Shown here in pieces: positions 15,753 to 25,827 of a stretch of 64,000 bases of DNA. Positions within the stretch are counted from its first letter, which is position 1, and each line of letters begins with the position of its first letter. Below the pieces are notes generated by a model. It did no database searches. It had not been told where the DNA came from and worked only from the letters and a program-made list of their open reading frames with translations. This DNA is from an uncultured bacterium (GTDB lineage Bacteria > UBP6 > UBA1177), in contig CAJOFY010000017.1 of the NCBI GenBank assembly GCA_905233945.1, forward strand, positions 1-64,000, in the 5' to 3' direction. Position numbers and translations under genes: made by a program.

Positions 15753-17948
15753 TTGAGGAAAGTTTCTGTTTTTACTGCCGTTTTCCTTTTTCTGATTTTT
15801 TTTGTCTGGGCATTTTCCGAAAGCTGGGACAGAGTCGGAGAACTGCTTTTTCTCCACCTGACATCAATCTCTGTGCTTTTTCTCTTTTTTACTGTTTTTT
15901 TTGTCGTCTCAAAAGCCGATACAGCGCTTCTTCGTTTTCTGAAAAAGCTGGAACCCTGCTCCTTCCGGATTTTCCCCTCCATAGCCTTTGTTTCGTCGCT
16001 GATTGTCTCGCACTTCATTTTTCATGACCTGCCTCATGTCCCGGACGAAATAAACTACAAGTTTTTAGCCGAGTCTATCCTTGGAGGAAGTATTTCGACA
16101 CCGCTTCATCCTCATTATGAATTTTTTCATATTTTATACACACAGCAGACAGTTTCAGGCTCTTACTCGATATACCAGATCGGTTACTCGGTTTTTTTAG
16201 CCCCTTTTGTTTTCTTCAAAGTGCCGTTTCTCTGCAATCCGCTGCTGAATGCGCTCTCGGTTTTCCTTATTGGAAAAATTACCTGTGAGTTTTACGGAAA
16301 AACAGTTGCTTTCATCACGATGGCCCTCGCCTCTTTCTCGCTTTTCATCGCGATTATGGGCGGAACGCTGATGGCGCACTCGTTCTGCGCCGCATGCACC
16401 CTCGCCTCTTTTTACTTTGCGATACTCTCTTTGAAAAACAGCGGTCAAAAGAGGTATGTTTTCACTGCAGTTTCGGCACTTTTCATCTCATTTCTGATGT
16501 TCATAAGACCTCAGAACGCTCTTTTCATTCTTATCTTTATTTCGGGCTACATATTTGTTTCCGTTGATAAAAAATCGTTTTTCAGAATCATTCCGGTTAT
16601 GGGTTCTGTAATTTTCATCTTCCTGATTCTCTTCCTTTATTCGAACTATGCGGTAAGCGGAAACATAACGGAACTGAAACACGAAAAATACTGGAACGTT
16701 TCCGAGCCTGTTGACAACTGCATGGGACTGGGACTTGGAAAAGGATGCAAATTCGGAACTCCTTACGAAATGCCGCCCGAAGGTCTCACATTGCCTATCG
16801 CATTCAAAATAACAGCAGAAAGACTTTACTATTTTGTCTCGGTAACAGCCTTCAACCCACTTATGTTTCTGTTTCTGATCTTACTTTTCTTATATGCGAA
16901 AGATGCTGCGCTTATCAAAAAAGACCTAATACTTCTAAGCTGTTACCTTATTTTCCTGGTGGTTTACTTTTTCTACTACTACACAGACACCGGTTACGGC
17001 GCGAGATATTATTTCGAGTGTTCTTTCTTCCTTTTCCCGCTTATAGCAAGGGGAATCATTCTGATGTATGAAGAAAGCAGAAAGTTTTACGGTTTCGCAG
17101 TTTTCGGACGCGGACTGCTTGTGACAGCCTTTATTTCGGCCTCATTTCTTTTCCAGTATCTGTTTTCACTCCCTTACGTGATAAAATGCTATTCACAGGG
17201 TTCCTGGGGAACGGATCTGCTTCTGGAAAAAGCATTGGAAGAAAAAAATATCAAGGAAGGAGTCTTGTTCGTATCGCCGGATTCCCTCTTTGCTAACGGC
17301 ATTTCAAGAATGAATCTCCATAAAATCGACGAAAATAAAATAATTTTCGCCCTTGATCTCGGCAAAAACTCCGACCAGAATCTCATGGATTACTACAAAG
17401 GAAAAAAATTCTACTCCCTCGTTTTTGACCCTGAAGCAAAAAAAATTCCTGAAATCACTGAAATAAAGAGAGACAAAAGCATAAATATAGTCACCGCAGA
17501 AATGGAACACAAAATCTATCCTGTTGACGGTACCCCGGATTACTGCAACAAATTTCCGCAGTATCCCTTTTTTATAAATCAATATGCAGGGTTTATCCTC
17601 CCGCTGAAAATATTTTCCGACAGAACTTTCTTTTTCTGCCGTTTCACAAGCGCAGACCAGTTCTATACTTTTGGTCAGAATTTTGAAAAAGCAGGGAATT
17701 ACAAGGTCAGAATCACTTTCGCTGCGACACCGGAAAGCGGAAAGTTTTATTTTGAAACGGGCAAATTCAGTAAAAAAATAGACTTTTCTTCGCAAAACAG
17801 CCATCTTGATACCGTAGAATTTGATGTTTTCCTCAAAAAAGGGATGAATTTTATAAAACTTTCGCCCGATTTTGAAGGGAAACAGAAATATTTCATTATT
17901 GACAAATTTGAATTTTTCCCGTCTGAACAGATTGAGGCTTTAAAATGA
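15753..17948 (+). CDS. GT-C-type membrane glycosyltransferase-like protein, copy 1
   Basis: 731 residues. About 12 membrane helices occupy residues 1 to about 480 and a C-terminal soluble domain of about 250 residues follows. After the third hydrophobic segment the loop PHVPDEINYKF carries the Asp-Glu (98-99) typical of the catalytic first loop of ArnT/PMT-type (GT39/GT83) enzymes that use polyprenyl-phosphate sugars on the periplasmic side. The C-terminal part, ending in a beta-rich region with FYFETGKF and GMNFIKLSPDF, resembles carbohydrate-binding modules. Start is a TTG with GAGG six bases upstream. It overlaps the next gene by ATGA, and the two are paralogues. The acceptor is unknown. 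Confidence 0.78.
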   Translation: MRKVSVFTAVFLFLIFFVWAFSESWDRVGELLFLHLTSISVLFLFFTVFFVVSKADTALLRFLKKLEPCSFRIFPSIAFVSSLIVSHFIFHDLPHVPDEINYKFLAESILGGSISTPLHPHYEFFHILYTQQTVSGSYSIYQIGYSVFLAPFVFFKVPFLCNPLLNALSVFLIGKITCEFYGKTVAFITMALASFSLFIAIMGGTLMAHSFCAACTLASFYFAILSLKNSGQKRYVFTAVSALFISFLMFIRPQNALFILIFISGYIFVSVDKKSFFRIIPVMGSVIFIFLILFLYSNYAVSGNITELKHEKYWNVSEPVDNCMGLGLGKGCKFGTPYEMPPEGLTLPIAFKITAERLYYFVSVTAFNPLMFLFLILLFLYAKDAALIKKDLILLSCYLIFLVVYFFYYYTDTGYGARYYFECSFFLFPLIARGIILMYEESRKFYGFAVFGRGLLVTAFISASFLFQYLFSLPYVIKCYSQGSWGTDLLLEKALEEKNIKEGVLFVSPDSLFANGISRMNLHKIDENKIIFALDLGKNSDQNLMDYYKGKKFYSLVFDPEAKKIPEITEIKRDKSINIVTAEMEHKIYPVDGTPDYCNKFPQYPFFINQYAGFILPLKIFSDRTFFFCRFTSADQFYTFGQNFEKAGNYKVRITFAATPESGKFYFETGKFSKKIDFSSQNSHLDTVEFDVFLKKGMNFIKLSPDFEGKQKYFIIDKFEFFPSEQIEALK

Positions 17949-20143
17949 ACACTCTCGGCAAAATATTGATTCTGGCACTAATTTTCATCATATTCTTCTT
18001 CTGGGCGACATTCGGCAACATATTGTCGCCGTTTATCACATCCTTTCCAATATTCCACATTTTCTTCTTCCTTTTTATGATTCTATTCTCGCTTCTTTAC
18101 GTAAAATACGACTTTTCCGTTAAGAACCTGAAATTCGGCAAATCACCGTTTTTCATCCTTCCCGCAGCCGCTTTCGTAATCTCTCTTGTCATAGCCTTTC
18201 TGTTTTTTCAGGGAATTCCACATATTCAGGACAGCGTGAACTACCTTGTCATGGCGCAGAATTTTTCTGTCGGAAGACTGCATGACAAAATGCCGGAGCA
18301 CTACGAATTTTTTCAGTATGTCTATATGATTCCTGACGGTGAAAAACTTTATTCGATCTTTCTGCCGGGATTTTCATTTCTTCTCGTTCCTTTCGTTATT
18401 TTGGGAATTCCAGTCATTGTCAATCCGCTTCTCACCGCGCTCAATGTCTTTCTTGTAGGAAAAACCGCAGAAAAGCTCTTTGACAGAAGAATTGCCGTAA
18501 TTTCAATGTTTTTCATGCTCTTTTCAGTATTTTTCATAATCATGGGCGGAACATGGATGGCACACCCATTCTGTATGACCATGACACTTTCAGCAGTTCT
18601 GGCCTACATTTACATGACTGAGCAGAAATCGGTTATATATCCTGTGATATTGGGAATTTCATTGGGATGGCTGGCCTGGACACGCCCGCAGAACACTCTT
18701 TTTACAGGAATTCCGCTGATTCTGCACTACGGTTACACTGTCTTAACAAAGCGCGATGCAAAAATTTTTGCCGAAGCTCTGAAAAAAGGTTCTTTCGCTC
18801 TTCTTTCTTTTGCGCCGTTTCTTGTTCTGCTCCTTTACTACAATTCAATTTACACAGGCAACCCTTTGATTTTCAAACAGGATCTGTTTTTCAACTATAG
18901 CGAGCCGCGCAATTTCTGCCACAGATTCGGCCTGGGAACAGGCTGCCCGAAATCAAACTGGATCGAACTGCCGCTTGAAGGGCTCACTTTCTCTCACGCA
19001 ATACTCGTATCATACCGCAGACTTTCGTCGCTTATTATGAACCTTTTTCTTCACCCGATGACATTCATTCTTATGCCGTTCGGATTCCTTTTTGCAAAAA
19101 ACAATAAAGATTTCAACAAATTGTTCTTTTTATTCTCAATATTTTTTGTAAATCTGGCAGGATATTTTTTCTTTTATTTCGACGGAAATGTCTTCGGACC
19201 GCGCTATCTTTATGAAACATCGTTTTACCTGATCATAATTTTTGCATACTCCTTCTGCGTGATCCTTGACGGTAGCTTTACAAATGCAAAAAACGCCAGA
19301 ATATTCAAAATAGCAGCACTTTCTCTGCTTTCCGCCGGAGTTCTGTACCAGACGTTTTTTGCACTTCCGGCCCTTAAAAGCAGCTACGAGAAAGGTTTCT
19401 GGAACATCAGTGCGGATCTCAAAAAAGCTCTTGATGCTAAAGGAATCAAGGAAGGAATCGTTTTTGTCGGCCCGGTCACGATGTACGGCTCCGGCTATGC
19501 CCTTATGGATTTTGCCCATCCCGAAAACAACAAAATTATTTATGTCCGCGACTGGGGAGAAAAACAAAACCGCAGGATAATGTTTGAATATCCTGGCAAA
19601 AAATATTACTGGGCACCTTTCAAAAAACTGGAATACAACACCGATCCTCCTGAAATAATTGAAATTTTTGCGCCGGAAGATACCGGAGAAATCCATATCG
19701 AGCTTGAAAGCAAATTTTATCCTCTGACAGGAAGCCCAGATTACTGCAACGTATTTCCGGAGAGGTCTTATCTTGACGTGTATCTGGAAATGGAACCTCC
19801 ATACAATTACCTTGTACCATATCAGTTCTTGATGTTCTGCAGATTCATAAACACTGAACAATATTACGATTTCAAGCAGAAAGTAAATAAAAGCGGTGAT
19901 TACGAAATAAGAGTAAACGGTCTGCAAGGCAAGGAAATGGGCAACTTCGACATTTTTGTTGACGGCAAAAAAGCGGCAGAACTTAATTTCTATGCTGACG
20001 AGAAAAAAATGACCGATATTTCATTCAACGCACGCCTCGAAAAAGGTATGCATGATTTCAGGATAGTTCCGCGAGAACTTGTCAACAAATACAACTATTT
20101 CATGATAGATTCCGTAGATTTCGTGCCGAAAAAACTTTTTTAG
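17945..20143 (+). CDS. GT-C-type membrane glycosyltransferase-like protein, copy 2
   Basis: 732 residues, a paralogue of the preceding gene along its whole length, with shared blocks (FQGIPHIQDSVNY, IMGGTWMAHPFC, PEHYEFFQYVY, GSPDYCNVFPE). The membrane part is followed by a C-terminal domain with FDIFVDGKKAAELNF and GMHDFRIVP, which suggests a jelly-roll carbohydrate-binding module. At the position of the Asp-Glu pair of copy 1 it has Asp-Ser, so either the catalytic base is Asp alone or this copy is less active or differently specific. The ATGA overlap indicates strict cotranslation with copy 1; a heteromeric or sequential pair is likely. The last gene of the slyD-led operon. Confidence 0.78.
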   Translation: MNTLGKILILALIFIIFFFWATFGNILSPFITSFPIFHIFFFLFMILFSLLYVKYDFSVKNLKFGKSPFFILPAAAFVISLVIAFLFFQGIPHIQDSVNYLVMAQNFSVGRLHDKMPEHYEFFQYVYMIPDGEKLYSIFLPGFSFLLVPFVILGIPVIVNPLLTALNVFLVGKTAEKLFDRRIAVISMFFMLFSVFFIIMGGTWMAHPFCMTMTLSAVLAYIYMTEQKSVIYPVILGISLGWLAWTRPQNTLFTGIPLILHYGYTVLTKRDAKIFAEALKKGSFALLSFAPFLVLLLYYNSIYTGNPLIFKQDLFFNYSEPRNFCHRFGLGTGCPKSNWIELPLEGLTFSHAILVSYRRLSSLIMNLFLHPMTFILMPFGFLFAKNNKDFNKLFFLFSIFFVNLAGYFFFYFDGNVFGPRYLYETSFYLIIIFAYSFCVILDGSFTNAKNARIFKIAALSLLSAGVLYQTFFALPALKSSYEKGFWNISADLKKALDAKGIKEGIVFVGPVTMYGSGYALMDFAHPENNKIIYVRDWGEKQNRRIMFEYPGKKYYWAPFKKLEYNTDPPEIIEIFAPEDTGEIHIELESKFYPLTGSPDYCNVFPERSYLDVYLEMEPPYNYLVPYQFLMFCRFINTEQYYDFKQKVNKSGDYEIRVNGLQGKEMGNFDIFVDGKKAAELNFYADEKKMTDISFNARLEKGMHDFRIVPRELVNKYNYFMIDSVDFVPKKLF

Positions 20144-20281
20144 ATGTTCACATTCGTCCTTTCACCTTTATTAATTTTTTAATATTTATTATCTTAAATA
20201 TTTGCCTATTTGAAAAAAAAGTCGTTAAATACGCCGCATTTTTTTTGAACGGTCTTTTTTTTGTTATTTTAGGAGGCTTTT

Positions 20282-22474
20282 ATGTCACAATTGGTTTACT
20301 TGGTTCTGGGTGCTTCCGTTCTTGCTCTCGCTTTCGCTTTCTTCTTCTTCAAACAGATGATGAAAGAGGACGAGGGAACGGACACAATGAAAAAAATCGC
20401 GGCTTATGTAAGACGCGGTGCAATGGCTTACCTTAAACAGCAGTACAAGGTCGTAACGATCGTTTTCTGCGTTTTGACGGTAATTTTTGCCATTATGGCG
20501 ATTTTTAAACTTCAGAACGGCATTGTCTGGTTTGCTTTCCTGACAGGCGGTTTCTTCTCGGGACTTGCCGGATTCTTCGGAATGAAAACGGCGACCTACG
20601 CTTCGGCTAGAACAGCAAACGCTGCGAGAAAAACTCTCAACAGCGGTCTTCAGGTTGCTTTCCGTTCGGGAGCTGTTATGGGTCTTGTTGTTGTCGGTCT
20701 TGCTCTGCTTGACGTTTCGCTCTGGTTCATCGTTCTTAACAACACCGGACTTCTGGAACTTGTCGGCGCAAAGTCTGATCTGATAACAATCACAACCACG
20801 ATGCTTACTTTCGGAATGGGTGCGTCTACTCAGGCTCTTTTCGCAAGAGTCGGCGGCGGTATCTACACAAAGGCTGCCGATGTCGGTGCTGACCTTGTCG
20901 GAAAAACGGAATACAACATCCCGGAAGACGACCCGCGTAACCCCGCTACGATCGCTGACAACGTAGGCGACAACGTAGGCGACGTCGCAGGTATGGGTGC
21001 AGACCTTTACGAATCATATGCTGGCTCGATCCTTGCCACGATGGCTCTCGGTGCTGCTGCATTCCAGGGCGAGATGCAGTTTAAAGCTGTTCTTGCTCCG
21101 ATGATGATTGCTGCAATCGGCGTTCTTCTTTCGATCATCGGTATTTTCCTTGTTAAAACGAAAGAAAATGCAAGCATGAAAAATCTTCTTTCGGCACTTA
21201 GCCGCGGAACAAACACCGCAGCGGTTCTTATCGCAGTTGCTACATTCTGCATCTTTGCAGGACTTTTCGGAACTGCTGATAATCGCTGGTGGCAGACATC
21301 CCTTTCCGTTGTTGTCGGACTTCTTGCCGGCGTAATCATCGGAAAATTCACAGAATACTATACTTCCCAGTCATACAGACCGACCCAGAAAGTCGCTGAA
21401 AGTTCGACAACAGGACCTGCGACCGTTATCATTTCCGGTCTCGGACTCGGAATGCTTTCGACCGCTATTCCGGTAGTTACTGTCGGTGTTGCGATCATCC
21501 TTTCATACCTCTGCGCAAACGGCTTCGAACTTGCGTTCAACGCTGCAAACCTTTCGCAGGGTCTCTACGGAATCGGTATCGCTGCAGTCGGTATGCTTTC
21601 GACTCTTGGTATCACCCTTGCAACTGACGCTTACGGTCCTATCGCCGACAACGCCGGCGGAAACGCTGAGATGAGCGGCCTTGAACCTGAAGTTCGTCAG
21701 CGCACGGATGCTCTTGACGCTCTCGGCAACACAACGGCTGCAACCGGTAAAGGTTTCGCAATCGGTTCTGCTGCTCTTACCGCTCTCGCTCTTCTTGCTT
21801 CATACGTCGAGGAGATCAAAATCGCCCTCGTCCGTACAGGCGAAGCGCTTCCGAACGGTGTTGCAGCTGCAGAAGCTACACTTATCAACTTCATGGAAGC
21901 ATATAACGTCAACCTTATGAACCCGATCGTTCTCGTCGGTGTTTTCATCGGCGCGATGATGGCGTTTGTTTTCTGCGGACTTACGATGAATGCAGTCGGC
22001 AGAGCAGCTCAGAAAATGGTTGAGGAAGTCCGCCGTCAGTTCAGCACGATCACCGGAATCCTTGAAGGTAAGGCTGAACCTGACTACGAACGCTGTGTTG
22101 CTATTTCGACGAAAGGCGCTCAGCACGAGATGCTTCTTCCTTCGATTCTTGCAATCGTCGTTCCGGTAGTCACCGGTCTTGTTCTCGGTGTCGGCGGTGT
22201 CCTTGGTCTGCTCATCGGCGGCCTCTCGGCAGGATTCGTACTCGCGGTATTCATGGCGAATGCAGGCGGTGCGTGGGACAACGCGAAAAAATATGTCGAA
22301 GAGGGCAACCTCGGCGGCAAAGGTTCCGACTGCCACAAAGCAACTGTTGTCGGCGATACAGTCGGCGATCCTTTCAAAGATACATCGGGTCCGTCGCTTA
22401 ACATTCTTATCAAGCTTATGAGCATGGTTTCGATCGTTATGGCAGGACTTACTGTCGCATTCCATCTTATGTAA
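20282..22474 (+). CDS. hppA: K+-dependent membrane-bound pyrophosphatase (Na+ or H+ pump)
   Basis: 730 residues with about 16 membrane helices. The enzyme couples pyrophosphate hydrolysis to ion export across the inner membrane. The catalytic signature DVGADLVGKTEYNIPEDDPR followed by NPATIADNVGDNVGDVAGMGADLYESY is intact, as is the second acidic region near the end (KKYVEEGNLGGKGSDCHKATVVGDTVGDPFKDTSGP). The motif GNTTAATGKG has Ala where K+-independent enzymes have Lys (NTTKA), so it belongs to the K+-dependent class, most members of which pump Na+. RBS AGGAGG directly upstream. Such pumps save energy in anaerobes. Confidence 0.97.
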   Translation: MSQLVYLVLGASVLALAFAFFFFKQMMKEDEGTDTMKKIAAYVRRGAMAYLKQQYKVVTIVFCVLTVIFAIMAIFKLQNGIVWFAFLTGGFFSGLAGFFGMKTATYASARTANAARKTLNSGLQVAFRSGAVMGLVVVGLALLDVSLWFIVLNNTGLLELVGAKSDLITITTTMLTFGMGASTQALFARVGGGIYTKAADVGADLVGKTEYNIPEDDPRNPATIADNVGDNVGDVAGMGADLYESYAGSILATMALGAAAFQGEMQFKAVLAPMMIAAIGVLLSIIGIFLVKTKENASMKNLLSALSRGTNTAAVLIAVATFCIFAGLFGTADNRWWQTSLSVVVGLLAGVIIGKFTEYYTSQSYRPTQKVAESSTTGPATVIISGLGLGMLSTAIPVVTVGVAIILSYLCANGFELAFNAANLSQGLYGIGIAAVGMLSTLGITLATDAYGPIADNAGGNAEMSGLEPEVRQRTDALDALGNTTAATGKGFAIGSAALTALALLASYVEEIKIALVRTGEALPNGVAAAEATLINFMEAYNVNLMNPIVLVGVFIGAMMAFVFCGLTMNAVGRAAQKMVEEVRRQFSTITGILEGKAEPDYERCVAISTKGAQHEMLLPSILAIVVPVVTGLVLGVGGVLGLLIGGLSAGFVLAVFMANAGGAWDNAKKYVEEGNLGGKGSDCHKATVVGDTVGDPFKDTSGPSLNILIKLMSMVSIVMAGLTVAFHLM

Positions 22475-22486
22475 TGATCTTTTAAA

Positions 22487-25393
22487 ATGTCTGTCGTCAT
22501 CCGCCTTGCAGATCTTGTAACTTCCGATTCGTATTTCGACGGATGTTCTCTGCACGGACAAAATTCCACGATGATACTTTCGGTATCTGTCAAAAACGGG
22601 ATAACGTTCGTGCAGGGCTCTGCGGGCGGATGCGACGTCAGACTTGAAATAGATGAGTCCGGCAATATTTCCAGCAAAATATGTTCCTGCCACAGCGGTG
22701 ATATGTGTGCCCACGTTATCGCGACGGCTCTTGCGTTCAACGATCTTTCGATGGACAATACCGACATTTCGGAACAGCTTTCGCGCTTCAACGTGAAAAA
22801 GGATACGCACAAAATGCAGCCTCCTTTCAAAATTTCCGTTGACCGGAAAATCGGTCTTGTCAGGCTTGAAGACAATAAAGACCTTCAGCTTTCAAGGCTT
22901 TCGGGGCTTCTTTCGGATAACGACCTTCTTCTTCTCGTATCCCTCTCTCCCGAAAAGTTTGCAATCGGCCAGCTTCAGCTTTTTGCTGCGGAAAATCCGC
23001 TCATGCTTTCATACAATGTTGACTCGGAAGGAATAGATTTTTCAATCCCTGAAAGTGTTTTCTACTCTCCGGTAAACGGCGTTGCAATCGACTGCGACGA
23101 AGGTGCTGTATGGAGATTCCCGGCAAACATCAGGGACACAGTTTCGGCACTTGTCGGCAAAACTGTCGGCTATACAAAAAAAGAGGCTCTCATAAAGGCT
23201 GTTTCCGATCTCAACGACAGCCTGAGTCCCGAAGTCGTTCTGAGCGGAGCCTTCAACCTGACCAAAGTAGAACTTGATAAAAATACGAGTGCCGTTTTCA
23301 AGACAGAGCTCAAGGAAGGAAAGGTTTTCCTCAAGATCTTTCTTCAAAACGGCAGAACGTCGATCGAATTCCAGCCCAGAAAAAGAACCCTGGAACAGAA
23401 ATATCCTGTAAACGGACGAATCTATTCCATTGATCCCCAGCTTGTCCGTGATATAAAAAACGCTCTTGCGGCTGACGGTTTCAGACTTTTCAAAAACTCA
23501 TACACTGTTCCGATGCAGGAATATTCGAGGATAATCTCGCCGGAAAGCGCACTCTCGCAGGTCGGAACAGTCGTCAACGAGCAGGAAGTCAGGAAAATCA
23601 ACATTCCGCAGGCAGCAGCCGAAAATTCAGAGATAGTTCTTGACGTAAACAGCGACGAGCAGTGGTTTTCCTTCAACATCAAACTGCCGCAGATGTCCGA
23701 TTTTATCCCGTCTTCCTCGCTTATCGAGGCTGTAAGGCAGTTCGGGCGCGGCATCGAGGAACCTGTTGTGAACGATACCGAAGGAAAGCCTGTGATCCTT
23801 GAAAACAGCGCCGATTTTCTGACCAGAATTTCCGAAATGATAGGCTCGTCAGTCTACTCCGACAGCGAAAAACTGCCTGTTGCCGGTCTTCTCGGGCTTT
23901 TGAAGTCGAAAAATAAAAAAGTTCTCAAAAATTTTACCGGCTCAGCCGAAGCGAAAAAGAAATACATCGAAATTTTCGATTCCCTTTCGAAAGGCGAACT
24001 TCCCAAACCGGACGAAACCCACATTGCAGGAATACCTCTCAGAAAGTACCAGCTTGAAGGTTTCAGATGGATGTCGCTCCTCAAGAACCTCGGATTAGGC
24101 GGTATTCTTGCCGACGAGATGGGCCTCGGAAAAACACTGCAGTCGCTCTGCATGATAAAGTCAGAGACCGGCGATATGCCCTCGATCGTCGTCTGCCCCA
24201 AGACACTGGTGTGGAGCTGGGACCGCGAAATCGAAAAGTTTTTTCCCGGCATGAAACGGATAGTCATCGACTCGCTGAAACCGGAAGAGCGCATAGCCAA
24301 ATGGAAAAGCGCGGAAAAAGAGCTGATCATCACCTCATATTCTGTCATTATAAACGATTTCGCGCAGGTCAAGAACAAGTCTTTCGAAACAATCGTCATC
24401 GACGAGGCGCAGCAGATAAAAAACAACAACACGAAACGGTTCAGACTTCTGAGCTCGCTCAAGTCAAAGCACCGTTTCGCCCTTACCGGAACGCCGCTCG
24501 AGAATCACGTGAGCGATCTCTGGAGCATTTTCCAGTTCATCATGCCGAACTATCTCGGTGTCAAAAAAGATATTGACAAAATGGAAAAAACCGGTGCAAA
24601 CGAAGAACTCGAAATTCTGCGCAAAAAAACCACCCCTTTCATTCTGCGCCGCCTGAAAAACGAGATTCTTGACGAACTTCCAGAGCTTATAGTCAAGGAA
24701 TATCCGGTCGAAATGACACCCAGACAGAAGGATGTCTACCTTTCCACCATGCTGCGCAGCAAGGCCGAGTTCATAGACCGCGGCGACTCGATAAACAAAA
24801 TAGAGATTCTGGCGCTGCTTTCAAAGCTGAGACTTGCCGCGGACCATCCCTCTCTTGCGGCTGACGGTGCGCTTGACCCCGAACTTTCCGGAAAAACAGC
24901 CGCTGTGCGCGAACTTTGCGACGAAATATTTTCCGGCGGAGGCAGAGTACTGATTTTCAGCCAGTATGTGAAGATGCTGAAAATAATAGAAACCGCTTTC
25001 CGCCTTGACGGAACGGAATATTTTTACATGGACGGCGACACGAAGGACCGCATGGATCTTGTCGAACAGTTCAACAGCGGAGAGAAAAAGGCGTTTCTGC
25101 TGAGCCTGAAAGTCGGCGGAGTCGGTCTTAATCTGACCGGAGCCGATCATGTCATCATCGTCGATCCGTGGTGGAATCCGGCTGTTGAAGAACAGGCGTG
25201 GTCCCGCGCACACAGAATCGGACAGACAAAAAAAGTCGTTGTCACAAAACTTTACTCAAAGGGAACAATCGAGGAGAAAATTCTCAATCTGCACCAGAAA
25301 AAGCGCGGAATGATCGACTTTTTCCTATCGAAGAGCCTGAAAGAACCCGATGAGGATTTTGTCAGAATGGTTGCCGATCTGGCATTTGAATAG
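22487..25393 (+). CDS. SNF2-family helicase with SWIM zinc finger
   Basis: 968 residues. An N-terminal SWIM-type zinc finger (CSCHSGDMCAHV) is followed by a middle region of unknown fold and a C-terminal Swi2/Snf2 ATPase: DEMGLGKT around residue 542, DEAQ around residue 638, and motif VI region WSRAHRIGQTKKV near the end. This layout matches bacterial RapA-like/HepA-type SNF2 proteins that move along double-stranded DNA; the partner is unknown. It begins 12 bases after hppA with no visible Shine-Dalgarno, so it may depend on coupling. The gene 3' of it follows after 8 bases. Confidence 0.93.
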   Translation: MSVVIRLADLVTSDSYFDGCSLHGQNSTMILSVSVKNGITFVQGSAGGCDVRLEIDESGNISSKICSCHSGDMCAHVIATALAFNDLSMDNTDISEQLSRFNVKKDTHKMQPPFKISVDRKIGLVRLEDNKDLQLSRLSGLLSDNDLLLLVSLSPEKFAIGQLQLFAAENPLMLSYNVDSEGIDFSIPESVFYSPVNGVAIDCDEGAVWRFPANIRDTVSALVGKTVGYTKKEALIKAVSDLNDSLSPEVVLSGAFNLTKVELDKNTSAVFKTELKEGKVFLKIFLQNGRTSIEFQPRKRTLEQKYPVNGRIYSIDPQLVRDIKNALAADGFRLFKNSYTVPMQEYSRIISPESALSQVGTVVNEQEVRKINIPQAAAENSEIVLDVNSDEQWFSFNIKLPQMSDFIPSSSLIEAVRQFGRGIEEPVVNDTEGKPVILENSADFLTRISEMIGSSVYSDSEKLPVAGLLGLLKSKNKKVLKNFTGSAEAKKKYIEIFDSLSKGELPKPDETHIAGIPLRKYQLEGFRWMSLLKNLGLGGILADEMGLGKTLQSLCMIKSETGDMPSIVVCPKTLVWSWDREIEKFFPGMKRIVIDSLKPEERIAKWKSAEKELIITSYSVIINDFAQVKNKSFETIVIDEAQQIKNNNTKRFRLLSSLKSKHRFALTGTPLENHVSDLWSIFQFIMPNYLGVKKDIDKMEKTGANEELEILRKKTTPFILRRLKNEILDELPELIVKEYPVEMTPRQKDVYLSTMLRSKAEFIDRGDSINKIEILALLSKLRLAADHPSLAADGALDPELSGKTAAVRELCDEIFSGGGRVLIFSQYVKMLKIIETAFRLDGTEYFYMDGDTKDRMDLVEQFNSGEKKAFLLSLKVGGVGLNLTGADHVIIVDPWWNPAVEEQAWSRAHRIGQTKKVVVTKLYSKGTIEEKILNLHQKKRGMIDFFLSKSLKEPDEDFVRMVADLAFE

Positions 25394-25401
25394 GAGGTGA
25401 T

Positions 25402-25827
25402 ATGGAAAACTCACTGAAAAAACGCATTTTAGGAACAAAAAGAGGCTTCTACGGCCTTATTCTTTCGGTGGTAAGCGTTCTTGCGCTCTGCTGGATGTTA
25501 TATGCAAGAGACGACGCGCGTGCCGAATACGAAGCGCTCAAGGCAGAGGGTTGTTTCATGGACGACAACTCATGGAAGCAGCTTGACAAGGAGGAACAGA
25601 CGAGACTGAACAGCAAGGAGTTCACGCGTCGCTGTATGGCCGCTTCGAACAGGCTTTCCCAGGCCGAGCACGCACCATCTATTTTCGCGGTCCTCGGAAT
25701 GATAGGATTACTGCTTCTAGGCTCGTCGTTCGCCAACATAAAAAGCAACGCAGACAAAGTTATGGAGGAATTTGAAAACGAAAACCCTGAAGAAAAAGGA
25801 GAAGAAAATGATAACAAACTATCTTGA
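25402..25827 (+). CDS. Small membrane protein, two predicted helices
   Basis: 141 residues, unrecognised. Two hydrophobic segments (about residues 16-35 and 93-110) bracket a hydrophilic, charged loop of about 55 residues with two Cys; the C-terminus is acidic (EEFENENPEEKGEEN). RBS GGAGGTG precedes the ATG. Its 3' end overlaps the start of the carbonic-anhydrase-like gene by 20 bases. Function unknown. Confidence 0.65.
   Translation: MENSLKKRILGTKRGFYGLILSVVSVLALCWMLYARDDARAEYEALKAEGCFMDDNSWKQLDKEEQTRLNSKEFTRRCMAASNRLSQAEHAPSIFAVLGMIGLLLLGSSFANIKSNADKVMEEFENENPEEKGEENDNKLS

Noticed and set aside
20144-20281. Promoter for hppA in the AT-rich gap
   Set aside because: TTGCCT/TTAAAT at 17 bp and TTGAAA/TTAAAT at 9 bp are both weak or wrongly spaced; the AT-rich sequence gives too many chance matches.
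21800-22810. Minus-strand open frame of 336 codons
   Set aside because: Antisense across the end of hppA and the start of the SNF2 gene; composition is typical of a shadow frame.
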